Below are positions 19,352 to 30,716 of a stretch of 64,000 nucleotides of DNA, piece after piece (positions within the stretch are counted from its first letter, which is position 1; the number at the start of each line of letters is the position of its first letter). The notes under the pieces are model-generated. The model did not search any database. It had not been told where the DNA came from and saw only the letters and a program-made list of their open reading frames with translations. The translations under genes were made by a program, and so were the position numbers. Source of the stretch: Knufia peltigerae. Lineage: Eukaryota > Ascomycota > Eurotiomycetes > Chaetothyriales > Trichomeriaceae. Location of the stretch: assembly GCA_030247855.1 (NCBI GenBank), contig JAPDRN010000053.1:1-64000 (forward strand), given 5' to 3'.

Positions 19352-22054
19352 TTATTTGTCGCCATATAATGCGTCCTCAGATTCCGCAGGGTTGTCTATG
19401 TGGTTGTTGAGATCCTTGGAAGGGTTGATGATAAACCAAGAGGCTGTTTTCCTCCGTGTTAGCCACCATTTGATCAACCCCGCGCGATGTATGGTAATTT
19501 GTAAAGCTTGCTTACCTATAAGACCGCAAGCAGACAGACAGGCGGTGGCAACCCACACCGAATGGAATGAGTCCAAGTATGCCCCCTTCAAGGCATGTGC
19601 GGCCGCGCCGATGATCTCCTTGTTGATGCCAGGAATGGTTGTCAATTTGGACGGGTCACCTCCGAGCAATGCTAGAATCAGCGATGGCAGAGAGGCTTCA
19701 GGTAGACCATTCTGCAGAGCAGCCTCTGCCACCTTGCTTGGCATAAGTTTGGTGAACCTGGAATGAAATATTGCGCCATCTGTGAATTCCTCGTGGTTAG
19801 CGAGTACCATACGGAGTGGTCCTTGAGAAGTTTCCCCTAGAATGGGGGAAACCGGAGATCTTTGTATCCTTACAGATTGCCACGCCGATTGTCACTCCAA
19901 GAGATCTAATACCAGCGACGAGACCGCTTGTGATGGAACTAATAGATTGAGATCCCATTAGTCAGTCACCAGCCGACATGCAGAAGAAAAAAATGTGTGA
20001 CTTTTGTTTGTTCCGACTTACATCAACTCAGGGGGAGCGCTCAATTGTGAGCTGGCCACGACCGGGTTCAGAACGAGAGCGAGCGCACAACCGAGGATGG
20101 CCTGATAGCCCCAATTGGCGCCGGCACTACCGAGAGAGCTCGTGGCCATGCAAATGGCCCAAACCACGAACAAGACAAAGCCCGCCATGATTAGGACGCG
20201 GAGATTCTTGAACTTGTAGCTGATTATGGCGGTGATGGGGCTACCAAGGACATAGCATACGAGGCATACCGTGAAGCTTTTTAATTAAAGTGTCAGTCAA
20301 CCACCTGATCGAAGGAGATGTGCAGACTGCGGTTCGACAGCAACTTACACCAAGGAGACGCCTAGTGTCGTCGTCGTATATAGTATAGCAGTTTGAGTAG
20401 GAACATAGATATTCGCAGCCTGATTTATTAGTTAGTGTCTGAGGCTCCCCTGGAGAGAGAGTCTGGCCACGAAAACATACGGCAAAAACTAAACGACTTA
20501 ATTAGTCTATCAACAGCACAATTTGTCGCTATGGGGGATAGATACTTACTCAGACCTTCACAGAATATCGCCAACAGTGACAAAGCAAGGTTCCTATCGC
20601 GGCTTCAAACAAAGTCAGTATCCGTGTTGTGACGAGTCCACGGCGGATCAACTCACGAAAATAGAGCGTGTGGAATGAAGCTGTTCTTTCTGAGTTTCCA
20701 ACAGTATACCGCAAGCAAGATGAACATGGCGATACCGACTAGGAACGGTGCTAAAACATGTGGGTTCCTCCAGGAGTCTTTGTATCATGGTCAGCAATTA
20801 TGAACCTTGCAGGTTCGTACCTTCACACTTACATGGATTATTGGCCCAAGAGAGACCCATAGAAAACAGTACAACTGCACACATTGTGATACCATATCCA
20901 GGCCAATCCAGCTAAAAAGATTCAACATAAGTTCAAAAAGTAGGATTAGCGAGCAAGGTGGAATGAGTAACTCACACGACTCAACTTCTCACGGGTTGTT
21001 AATGACTTCTGGAGCTCGAGTACTGGTGGTCGATAGAGCAAGAAGACGACAGCAGCAGCTACTGCGAAAATCCCTGCATTGATGTAGTAGATCTGTCGTA
21101 CTTTTGATCAGTAAAGCCCATTCCAATGTGTTTGGGCCAACCAGGAAACTCACATATCTGTATCCTTGAGGGCCATAGACATCGACGAGCTTTCCGCCCG
21201 ATAGTAGAGCAAATATTGACCCAACACCACCGGCCTAGTCGTTTCGTCAGTCCAGAATCTTTAGAGGATGGATTCCCAAAGAACATACTGCATTGATGGC
21301 GGCTTGTCCAACCAGCCTCTGTCTGCGAGGCAAAACTTCAGAGGCAACGGCAAATTGCAGAGGCTGTGAAAGGAGATTAACACTCATGAAAGACAACTGT
21401 TGTTTTGCCCGTTCAAATCTTACCGTGGCCGCATAGCAAGCACCAACGAATACCTCTCCCAAAATGGCCACGCCAATCTGTCACGTATCAGGTCAACTGC
21501 CATACCAGGTCGTCGCCTGCTAACGAGAGCACCTACGGATTTTGCTCGTGAAGTGATGATGGTTCCGACACATCCTGTCAATGCAAGGATAATCAACAAC
21601 CACCGGCGTCCCCAGTAGTCCGCCGCTTGGCTCACAGGAGGCGCAAAGACAACAAAGGTGATGGTCAGCGAGGAAAGCATCCAGCTGGATTTATCTGCGC
21701 CCCCAACTGCTTCGGCCACGGTGGCGGAAAGCTTCACACCAAGATCAGTGATATACTCGCCTTGATTCTTGGGGTATTCCTCTTACTGCGCCTGCTGCAA
21801 CCAGTTGTATCAATTGGGCAAACGAAACAAAGGAGACGGCCTTGATAGTACCAATTAGCGATCGAGTGCGGCGCCAGGATTGCCTTGCAGGGGGGTGGAC
21901 TCACCACGACAATCAAATATGTCTTCAAATGGAGGTGTGGTTCGGGTTCTTCCTCGATGTATTCAAAAGTGTTTGCCTTTGCTTGACTGTCAGTCTTGGA
22001 CTCTTCGCGTCCCTCTACGCCAGAGATCACGTCGATTGCTTTGTCTGCCTCCAT
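19352..22054 (-). CDS. TRI12-family MFS transporter, 16 exons including an 8-nt microexon
   Basis: A 577-aa exporter of the fungal trichothecene/siderophore efflux type. Exons: 22054-21905, 21840-21787, 21731-21537, 21477-21424, 21363-21289, 21234-21154, 21092-20976, 20911-20833, 20777-20657, 20602-20550, 20488-20481, 20419-20349, 20276-20022, 19938-19874, 19779-19516, 19443-19352. All joins keep frame and the sum is a whole number of codons. Family marks: TYLIVVAVSFVSFAQLIQLV (helix 1), APPVSQAADYWGRRW (the MFS loop 2-3 motif), LPRRQRLVGQAAIN, YGPQGYRYIYYINA, and AILGCALALVLNPVVASSQL. The C-terminal DGAIFHSRF- to-INPSK stretch also fits. Exon 11 supplies only 8 nt (IFA junction) and is needed to reach the NIYVPTQ helix in frame. 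Fourteen TM segments are expected. A role in efflux of a local metabolite is inferred. Confidence 0.88.
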
Positions 22055-22904
22055 GGTGGTGGTTCAGTAACTCTGGTGTCAAGGCAGCTGTGACGGGGCA
22101 GGGCTGGTGGGGAAGCCTCTCTCACCGGGCTTGAGTGCGAACATATATTACTTTCTCCTTTTAGCCCCAACAGCCTTATCCAGGGGGTTTGCCATGCTCT
22201 ACCCCGGATCCCAAGGGGCCAGAACCAAGAAGGCGGGGACCGGGGTAGGGCTTCGGAAGAGTGGCCCCGAATAGCACGTAGATATCTACATCCGAGAGGC
22301 CCATCGGCTCTCAAAGAGAATGAGGCCTAGGCGTGGTGGGAAGACACCTCCGGATTGATAATCGAAGGTATCTCATAGGCATGGCCTGGAGCACCTCGAT
22401 CTATAGCCGATGTAGTTCAGCTGCATTCGTGCAAGTGTAGCGCTGCTAGACGAGCGCGGCAGGTTTTTTTATGGCCAGTTCTGCGATCTTGATGTAGCCG
22501 AGAAAGATGGGCAGACGAAGGATTTTTTACCGAGTGTAAGTATTAGACGTCTGAGGTTCGGAGAGCGGAAATACTTATTTCCGACTGCTCATGTTGTTCG
22601 CTTGTTCATTCTAATGGCAACGATTGCCCATGGAAACAACTTGGATTTCCCCTGGTCATGCTGCCCTGAGACGGCATATCAGCTCTCCTTCCCGTACCAG
22701 GCAAGACTGTCCACCCTTTTTACGTTACACCTCTCAAATATATACAGAAGCTGTGCATCACAGCAGTGATCTAAAAGGCTGTTGTTACGCCAGACACTCA
22801 GTAGAATTGCGAACAATGCCTGCTGTAATCAGTTCAGCCGTGCAGTAACATCGATAGTATCATGCTCATCTCCACCTCCTCGTAGAATGAAACCCTGGTC
22901 ATGT
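22055..22904. other. Intergenic region upstream of the transporter
   Basis: About 850 bp between two minus-strand genes, presumably the transporter promoter plus the 3' region of the oxygenase gene. No gene recognised. Confidence 0.35.
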
Positions 22905-24131
22905 TCACTTGTCCGTTTGTGGAACAGTGGCTCTCAGTCTCTCCAGGACGTACTCTCCCGCCTTCATCGGCAGAAACTGGCTCTTGCCCACGCATTTCTC
23001 GGGCAGCGGCTGAACCTCACTATCGTAGTTTATACTGAAGAAATATGGCACAGAATATCTCTCGCCACCACCGGGCTTGCTCACCACACGATGAATGGTC
23101 GACTTGTACAGTCCATTCGTCCAGCGCATGAAGAAATCTGCAACGTTCACAGTGAGAGTACCGGGACGGACCGGACATGGTCGCCAGATGGGCTTGTTAC
23201 CCGTGATAGGGCTGGGCGGAAACAGGATCTCAAGCCCCGGGTTCGCGGAGTTGAGAAGCATAGTGAAGCATTCGTAATCCGTGTGGGCGCCGAGACCTAG
23301 TTTCGCGTCGTTCTCGACATCTTCCTCAGACTTCTGGTGCGCATTTTCAGGCTCGGGGATGCCCCGGTAGTAGAGCAGTCTGGCAACACCGCCGGGGTGA
23401 GTGACTAGCGAGTCAAAAAAGTCCTCGTTCAGGCCCAGCGACAGGGCAAACAGTCGGATCAGATGCCGTGAGCAGGTCATTACCTGACCGTAGTATGTCT
23501 TGATGGCATCGTAGAAGCCCGGGAGATCTTTCTCGAGAGGCCAAATATTGCCCGAATGCTCACCGGCGGGCGCGGAGCCGTCGAGATCACGGTACTGGCC
23601 GTCGCCGCCCGTCGGGTCCATAGCAGATTCATAACCCCAGTTGAAGCACTCCTTGGTTTCTTGTTGGGAGCCTTCGTCGTCCGGGTTGACATAGGAGAAA
23701 TCATGTGGCTCGTAGCCACGGAACAAAGGGGACAGCTTGACGTGCATGGCATCTTTCTGTTCCTGGGTCATCTCCTTGAAGAAGCGTTCTGCTTGCTTGA
23801 GAACACCGGCCATGGCTTCAGAAGTGATGCCGTGGTTGCTGATCTGGAAGAAGCCAGACGAGACGCATGCTTCACGGATCTGAGCAGCGACAGCCTTTCG
23901 AGATTCGAGAGTCCCGTCGAACGATGGCCCAAGGTCGATCAAAGGGACCGTGGGGAGCGATTCAGCCGGCACGTCTGGAGGTGGTCGGAAAAGCGCCCCG
24001 GCTAGGCGATCACGAAGTTGTTGTTGGTTTGCAGCAACCTCCTCGAGAATGGAAGGTTGTGACTTGAACGGTACGTAGGTCGATGATAACGGATCCGGCA
24101 CTGGTTGTGGAGTGATCGTGGAGGTCGCCAT
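22905..24131 (-). CDS. 2-oxoglutarate/Fe(II)-dependent dioxygenase (isopenicillin N synthase-like family)
   Basis: A single-exon enzyme of 408 aa from ATG 24131. The DIOX_N domain contains PLIDLGPSFDG and ACVSSGFFQISNHGI. The double-stranded beta-helix core has the iron facial triad: GAHTDYECFT (His-x-Asp) and STIHRVV (distal His), then RYSVPYFF with the 2-oxoglutarate-binding Arg-x-Ser. LVTHPGGVARLLYYRG and VNVADFFMRWTNG are also standard for the family. Members hydroxylate, desaturate or cleave small molecules. It is on the same strand as the exporter and forms the right-hand end of the metabolic block. An upstream in-frame ATG (24173) exists but the MATSTIT start is more usual. The substrate is unknown. 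Confidence 0.93.
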   Translation of the reverse strand: MATSTITPQPVPDPLSSTYVPFKSQPSILEEVAANQQQLRDRLAGALFRPPPDVPAESLPTVPLIDLGPSFDGTLESRKAVAAQIREACVSSGFFQISNHGITSEAMAGVLKQAERFFKEMTQEQKDAMHVKLSPLFRGYEPHDFSYVNPDDEGSQQETKECFNWGYESAMDPTGGDGQYRDLDGSAPAGEHSGNIWPLEKDLPGFYDAIKTYYGQVMTCSRHLIRLFALSLGLNEDFFDSLVTHPGGVARLLYYRGIPEPENAHQKSEEDVENDAKLGLGAHTDYECFTMLLNSANPGLEILFPPSPITGNKPIWRPCPVRPGTLTVNVADFFMRWTNGLYKSTIHRVVSKPGGGERYSVPYFFSINYDSEVQPLPEKCVGKSQFLPMKAGEYVLERLRATVPQTDK

Positions 24132-25281
24132 CTTGAAGGCACGGGGATTGAATGTGTGTGGTATACGAATCAAGATGACCTCGTTTTGTGGAAAGATCTG
24201 AATAAGATGAGTGTGTGTCGAAAGTCGGTTTTAGAGACACAGAAAAGAAGTCCTAGAACCCATCGCGGGGTTCAACCACTGTTCATATATATCTGAAACC
24301 ATCAAAAGCGGAATTTCTTTGCGTTAGCACGAACCCTCGAGCAGCCCAGACCACCAGGCTGAACCCACTGATATCGTGAAGTACCGATTGGGTGGTTGGT
24401 TCATTTTCGTCAACTAAAATAAATGTTAATTTAGCTGTGGCTCGGAGGACTCCGTCAATCAGTGGGTAAGAAAATCCCCCATCAACACTGGTATAGTTAG
24501 AGCAGACGAAATATACTGTTACATAATAAGCAACGTGTGTTCACCGGTTCACGACAGCCAATTTGTGTTTGAGGACTTGAGAAAGAAATTATTGCGCTTC
24601 CTGTTGAAACAAATGAACCGTCTTCTCATCGTACAGAAACTCGGCCGCAACTCACCCGGTGGTCGTGGAGAGAGAGCATAGTCTTCGTAATAAAGTCATT
24701 CGGCAGGCGAATACGGAGTACCTTAGCCTTTTACACGATTTGCTTATCTCCCATTGACCTTCAGTGGCCATGTCGAAATTGGTAACCGAGCTGGCTGGCC
24801 TGGGATATCTCAAGCGCAAAACGTGGACATTGCGTGGATTCTTCTTCTCATGACGGACCCCTCTCTTGTATAGATGTGGCAATCTTACTGGAGGAGGCTC
24901 TCAACAAGACAAATGACCAAGTATGATCCTGATGTTTGAATATCAAGGAAGTCAAGGCCGCGACCAACGGCGACACTATTATAGTACCGAGCGGTGCAAC
25001 ATGTCCGGCAAGATATGGATTTCATTGAGTGTGGAGTGTTTTCAAGAAGTGATATTATGGTATTGCAAGATACAGCCTGGTCGGCAAGAATCATACTTTT
25101 GTCAGGGCTGATCTATCAACCTCACTTGACTAATCGATACTTCAGCCCCAGCTTCACCCTTCAAAGGTGGAAAGGGCAACTAAGCCTTCCGTGTTCTTTG
25201 AGTAAGAAGATGCCCTGCTAAAAAGAATATCGGATCCTTCATTTGTGTTGGAACCTCTGGTAGTGCTGTATGTATTGACAT
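24132..25281. other. Intergenic region between metabolic block and core genes
   Basis: About 1.15 kb with only short unsupported frames. One TACGGAGTA motif lies at 24712-24720. No RNA gene or transposon recognised. Confidence 0.4.
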
Positions 25282-26432
25282 TTAGGCAGCAGCAACCTCT
25301 TCGGTGGTTCCGTTGGTACCGTTCTCACCAGTGATCTCGGTGCCATCTTCCTTTCCTGGGCTGTCAATGGCGACCTTGACTGCGATCTCGCGGCCCTCAA
25401 TCTGCTTGCCGTTCATCTCGTCAACTGCCTTCTTCTGCATCTCTTCCGAGGCAAGAGTGACGAAGCCGAAGCCACGGCCCTTGCGAGGTTCACCACGGGC
25501 TTGGAGCTTCTTGACCATGAAGCGAGGGATTGGACGGAGAGCAATCTTGGCGGAGCTGGGTTCGTATGCGGCGAACAATTCCTTGAGCTGCACAATGGGT
25601 TAGTCAAATCGTATTGGAGAAGGACCTTTGAGAATCCTACCTTTTCTTCGCTAAGGTCGTATGGCAGGTTGGCAACCATGACCTTGGTGGTGGATGGAAT
25701 GCCGTCCTCTGGTGGGCCGCGTTGCTTGGGTGGGCGAGGAGCACGGGTTTGCTTGGGGTCAGTAGATTCACCTTTGTTGGCATCAGCGGTGACGTCGGTC
25801 AGAGGAAGTGGGTTCTCGGCAAGATCAGTGCCTTCAGCGCCGGCATTTTCCTGTCCATGGGTTAGAGAGATTGTATGGAACGAGATGCCATTGGGACAAC
25901 TCACGTTGGATCTTGCGCCTCGAGGAGCACGACCACCGCGGCCACGACCCCGGCCTCCACGTCCACGGCCTGCAGATCGCTTGCGCTCAGCACCCTCAGC
26001 ACCGGAGGTGGCACCTTCGCCGCTAGTCTGGTCTGGCTTGCGAGCAAGCTGGACAGAGACCTTGCGCTCCAGGATGTCCTTGCCAGAGAGGTTTTCGATC
26101 GCCTTCTCTGCCTCTTCAGCAGTCTTCAGATCGACAAAGGCATAGCCGACAGGACGGTTTGTGCGTGGGTTGACGGGGATGGAAGTTGACTCGCTGTGCA
26201 CACAATGTTAGACTCATAGATCGACAAAAAGGTTTTTGTTCGCCACTTACACGTCGTAGCCAGCAAAGAATTGCTTGAGTTCCGCCTCAGTTGTCGCATA
26301 AGCGAGATTCCCGATGTACAATCGACGACCTTCGGCAGCAGAAGCCAGAACAGCCTCGTTGTTGGCCGCAGAGGTATCCTCGATGCTGGCGTTCTTGAGG
26401 TTTTCGGCAAGGTTGTCGACGGCAGAAGACAT
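25282..26432 (-). CDS. RNA-binding protein with two RRM domains and an RGG-rich linker
   Basis: Four exons (26432-26251, 26193-25905, 25850-25641, 25587-25282) encode 328 aa. RRM1 (about residues 36-110) shows RNP2 LYIGNLAY and RNP1 VGYAFVDL. An Arg/Gly-rich stretch follows (RKRSAGRGRGGRGRGRGG), a likely RNA-binding and methylation region. RRM2 (about 195-290) has RNP2 VMVANLPYDLSEEKL and RNP1 KGRGFGFVTL. Introns lie inside both RRMs, and splicing restores each fold. The layout RRM-RGG-RRM resembles yeast Sbp1-type translation repressors or mRNP proteins; that identity is tentative. No organelle signal is seen, so nucleus or cytoplasm is expected. Housekeeping gene; marks the end of the accessory block. 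Confidence 0.9.
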
Positions 26433-28777
26433 TGTGGCTGAGGCACAAGTGGATTTGTTGATGTGTGTTTGGGACTTGTGGATTGCAAATAACTCAGGTA
26501 GCTAGAGGCTGCCTTGGGGAATCGGAGGTTGACGAGGGGTTGGAAGGGTAGCTGGGTGCCCTAGATTCAAGAGGTTTGAATGAAGATGAGCTCGGGTTTC
26601 TGATCAGCAGAAAGGATGATTAGATTGATGATGAGAAAAGAAGGAAGAAGATCCAAGGGGGTTGCGCAGGCTGAGAAAATAATTTGGGCAAACAAGGACA
26701 AATCTCGTTTTAGACGGCAGTTGCGGTGCGCTCCTTTTAGCGTTGGGGAAGTGACGAACCAGCAGTGACGGGCAGGCGGTAACTACGGCACTAAGAGCCA
26801 CTACTCAACAGTTAAAGTGGTGACGCTCCGGCGGTGGAATGTCTGTTTGACCGGCTGCACAGGCCAAGAGAAACGTGACGAAAGGCCAGTGACAATTCAC
26901 TTTCCCTTTTTGATCTTAGCGCCAGACCTAGCACAGCAGGAACAATTGCTGTGCATGAACACATCTTGTCCCTGACAGATTCACTTGCCATTACTACCAA
27001 TCACGGAGTGATGACTTTTTGCGTCGCATTCACTTTGAATTGGATGAATTCATTGATTGTTGTAATGCTATATTCACAGCTGGATTGATGCAAGATCGAG
27101 GGCGGACACCGCAAATACACATAGCATTTGATCCAATGTGTCAGCAAGACAACCTGTCACAGCCTAGTCCATCTCATCTCAGCCTTGCTGGCCTCGCCAT
27201 CCTTAGCGCCCAGTTTCCTCCTAACGTTAAAGCACAAAGCACAAAGCACAATCGAACGTGTCTATACATGGACTTCGAGGATGCCAACTGATGATTACCA
27301 TGTGAGCATCTTCGAGTACTACCACGCTGGCAACCCATGTTGTGTCTCCTTCATCCGTGTTGCACAGTCTCAAGGCGGAGATGGTGAGGCGCACACAGTG
27401 GTTCAAGATGTACTTGTATTCACCCTCTTCACCACCGGCAAAACAAGAAAAAAAGATTTTCGGCAAAAAGTTATTTGGAGATTCGAAGCCCCGACCGCCG
27501 TTGGCCAACGGTCGACGCTCCTAATACTTATCGCGACTATGACCCCTTCATACCCTGTTTATAGAGATACTACAGTAGTCATGGAAACCTAGCCGACTCC
27601 CAAGTTTAATCCACTAAGCTGGGTTTCCAAGGATAAGCCCACCTCCAAACCACTTAAGCCAAAGTCGCGGTTCGACGTGGTGAGTCTTTCAAGTGGCCAT
27701 CAAGGCGATTCTTTGTTGAAGGAAATTTGACTGGTTTAGATACATATCCCATGGGAATTGAATCTGAACTTAGTGTGAGTATGTCTAGGATGGGTAGGTA
27801 ATCCGGGGTATCTTCACTTCTACTGTTTCACTATATATCATGGAGAAGGAGGTGTGTGACCTGAGTTCTACAGATGAGATGCAGTCATATTCATACTCCC
27901 GAGGTACGATAAAAATACCCGTGGTCGATCTCAAGGGGTTTTCGGCGGAGGAGGAGGAGGTCCGTGCAGCCAACGTGCCAGATGAACCGAGCTAGAACAG
28001 ACATCATCCAAAACTCCATCATTGCCATTCCGAACATGGAGTACAATTATAGACAGCTGAAAAAGAGTCCTGTGTACTCCGTAAGGTGGCTTGCTTCCAT
28101 GTTCAATCACCACATCCCTTTTTTTTGACTCGACCTCTTCGATCCGAACTCGCATCTGTCCAGGCCGATCGGGACAAGCAGAAGAGAAGCTACGAGGAAT
28201 TGTCACAATCTTCGCAGCGATTCGGCAAAGAACTTGAACAGCTGAAGACAGAGAACTCGATGCTCGAGAAGAGAGCAGAAGAGGCCGAGGTCGTCAACCA
28301 TGATTCGTCATGGAACAGGTTCCACCTCTCAACTTCAGCCTTGTGGCCTTCGCAAGCATTGATGACGCTAAACCGCGCCACGATGCGGCTGAGCCTCGAG
28401 AGACCTTTCGCGTCTCAGATTCCCGGAAAGCCTCACTGAAGCAGCAGAACGCCGCAGTCAGCTTTTTGTTGTGTACTAACAGCGTCGTTGTCCTCCCTCG
28501 TTTCTTGTCTCTTCCCCCATTCCCTTTTCCTACTGTCACTACCACTTTTCTCTACCACACACTTGTCGTTTGAGCCTCCAAAAAGTCCGCAGATACGTAC
28601 GTCGACCATCTACCCCACGAGTAAACAAACCGCACCCACAGTAAACAGGACAACTACAACCACAATTGTCCTTGACCTTACCTCCCGTCCCCTTTTTGGC
28701 CTCCGCAGGTCCCATTGACCGACCAGCTACTACACCTCCCATCCACCGGTCCTTGATCCTTCCCCTCCATTTTCACC
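26433..28777. other. Long intergenic region
   Basis: About 2.3 kb upstream of the RRM gene and upstream of the MARVEL-type gene, so both promoters lie here. A TACGGAGTA motif is at 28075-28083. A short coiled-coil-coding stretch near 28164-28288 is listed separately. The last 300 bp are pyrimidine-rich, as in many fungal 5' leaders. Otherwise nothing recognised. Confidence 0.4.
28164..28288 (+). other. Orphan coiled-coil-coding segment, possible exon remnant
   Basis: Downstream of a good acceptor (ctgtccag at 28156-28163) the frame reads ADRDKQKRSYEELS, then QRFGKELEQLKTENSMLEKRAEEAE, a highly charged heptad-like coiled coil of the kind found in golgins or vesicle tethers. The frame then loses this character and I cannot find flanking exons. 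It may be a decayed gene fragment or chance. Confidence 0.25.
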
Positions 28778-29702
28778 ATGAGGCTACAACTCGATCAACA
28801 TGGCAAGATCAAAACATACATCCACATCGCACAGACGGCAGTCCTCTTCCTAGCATGGGTCCTCACGATAGCACTCCTTACTCGTTCTGGAACGACCGAC
28901 GGTCGTGTAGGCTGGTACTTTGGCCTGGTACGTATCGCCGTGAACACTCCCCCCTCCCTCCACACGGGTTTGGTCATTGAGCAATTCGATCCCGAACAAA
29001 AAAAACTAACGACAAACCCTCCGACGGCAGTGCTGGCTCACGATCCCCATTCTGATCTACCTAGTCATGGTACCAATGTGGTCTCGAGCTCGACGGTTCG
29101 CCAACGTCTACGCCTTCGCCTGCGTCGACGGTCTGGCCGTGGTGTTGTGGCTGAGTGCCTGGGCGGCCGTCGCCTCGTACGTGGCCTCGGGCAAGGGCAA
29201 AGGGGACAAGAAGGACGCCTCGGGTTGCGACAATTTCAAGTACGGGAGCCCCGGCCGTTGCAAACTCAGCGAGACCATCATAGTCTTTGGGGTCTTTGAG
29301 ATGATCCTCTTCGTCGCCACGGCCTTTTTCTCCCTCCGGACCGTCATGACTTTCAAGAGGACCGGCATGATGCCCGACAATGCCCAATTCCCCGGGTCCG
29401 ACTTCGACTCGAAACCACCAAACGACTTTTCCGCACAGACCCAGGACGCCTTTTCGAGCAACATGCGGACCGACGAGGAGGACCTGGAGGACGAAGGAGG
29501 ACGACGGCCGGGGTACGGTTACCAGAAGCCCGAGTACGACGACCAATACGCGCCGCTGCACCAGCAGGAGCAGGAAGAGATTGTCCACATGCCGTCCGTG
29601 CAGCCACAGAGCCCCCTGAACCACAGTGGCCTGGGGATACAACAAGACTACAACAATACCGCGTACACCGGTTACGGGAATCATCAGATGCCCGGTCGGT
29701 GA
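28778..29702 (+). CDS. MARVEL-like four-helix membrane protein
   Basis: Two exons (28778-28927 and 29031-29702) encode 273 aa; the intron has donor gtacgt and branch CTAAC. Four hydrophobic helices fit the MARVEL layout: about residues 15-36 (IHIAQTAVLFLAWVLTIALL), 46-67 (YFGLCWLTIPILIYLVMVP), 76-100 (FACVDGLAVVLWLSAWAAVA) and 124-146 (TIIVFGVFEMILFVATAFFS). A loop with two cysteines (ASGCDNFKYGSPGRCK) lies between helices 3 and 4. The C-terminal 110 residues are hydrophilic, acidic and Tyr/Gln-rich, probably cytosolic. Fungal MARVEL proteins act in membrane domain organisation and vesicle traffic. The exact role is unknown. Confidence 0.85.
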
Positions 29703-30716
29703 TACCTTTTGGGGGAAATAGGAATCTCGGGTGCCCGAGTAGTGGTGGTAGTCTCATGTGTCGTTTGAAACGAGGTCCCATCCCTTCACCTTCTGTTGGC
29801 TGATCCTCTTCTCCCTTTATAACTGTCGAAGCGTTTTCAGCGATATGCAATATTTTCTCAAGGAGGGCCTATTCGGATTTGGGGGTGTACTATGGTCAAG
29901 AAGTTTGTGTTTGTTTGGGCCTCTTAGGCCATCATTGGGAGTCATCTAGAGAAAAATTACCAAAACTTCAGTTTGAAATCCATTGCTGATTTGATCTTTG
30001 TATTCTGCTTTTGTTCTCTCTGTATGACTCGATTCTCAAAACCCATGATTCAACTATCATAGCATATTCGACCTTCAAGTGCCTTCATCCAACTGAAACT
30101 CCATTAGATACCGCCTGTGTGTACCTTGTTCGGACTGCTCCGCACGATAGACCTCCCTAGAAGCTGCTCTCACGAGAAGCGCATATTTCCAAAGGGACCA
30201 AATCCAGCTCCTGGAAACAATCTGAATCATTGCTACACTGTTGCCGTGATGATCTCCTGGATAGAAGAAGCGGAGACGAGGAGATGCCCAAACCCGAAGC
30301 AACCAAGAAAAACCCGCTTAATCACTCCGACAGTAACCTGTGTAACCTCAAACAAAACCATGCCTGCCTGCCTGCCGCCGGCTTGGCTGCGCCGGGACGC
30401 CTGTACAGGTCCATGGATAATTTCACACCCATTTCATCGTAGTTCAGCCAGAAAAGGAAATAATCAATGCTGTCCCTGCCTAATATGGCGGCCCCCCAGC
30501 ATCGTTGTACCTCGTCGCGGTGGAGGTGAATCCAGACATGTCGGAACACAACAAAGCAACAGGGGTGACTTATTTCGGGAAGACCTTGTGCAAAAGAAGA
30601 GAAGTGCAATATCATCAAAGGAAGTCGTTAGAAGGTGCAGGGTCCTGCATTATGGTGCCCGACACCTGTCGTGTCCATCTCTTGTAAGAAGTGTTTCAAA
30701 GTCGACATGCATGACC
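29703..30716. other. Convergent intergenic region
   Basis: About 1 kb between the 3' ends of the MARVEL-type gene and SHO1. No gene or repeat recognised. Confidence 0.4.

Noticed and set aside
21732..21786. Reading through as coding (EEYPKNQGEYITDLGV) in the transporter
   Set aside because: That frame begins after a stop and needs a frameshift; the segment has a gtaaga donor, a CTGAT branch and an AAG acceptor, and removal gives the usual short loop between helices 1 and 2.
1..24131. Secondary-metabolite backbone gene (PKS, NRPS, terpene cyclase)
   Set aside because: None of the characteristic domains appears on either strand; the only adenylating enzyme is acetoacetyl-CoA synthetase.
29061..29684. 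207-codon minus-strand open frame
   Set aside because: Antisense shadow of the MARVEL-type gene exon 2, with no family motif.
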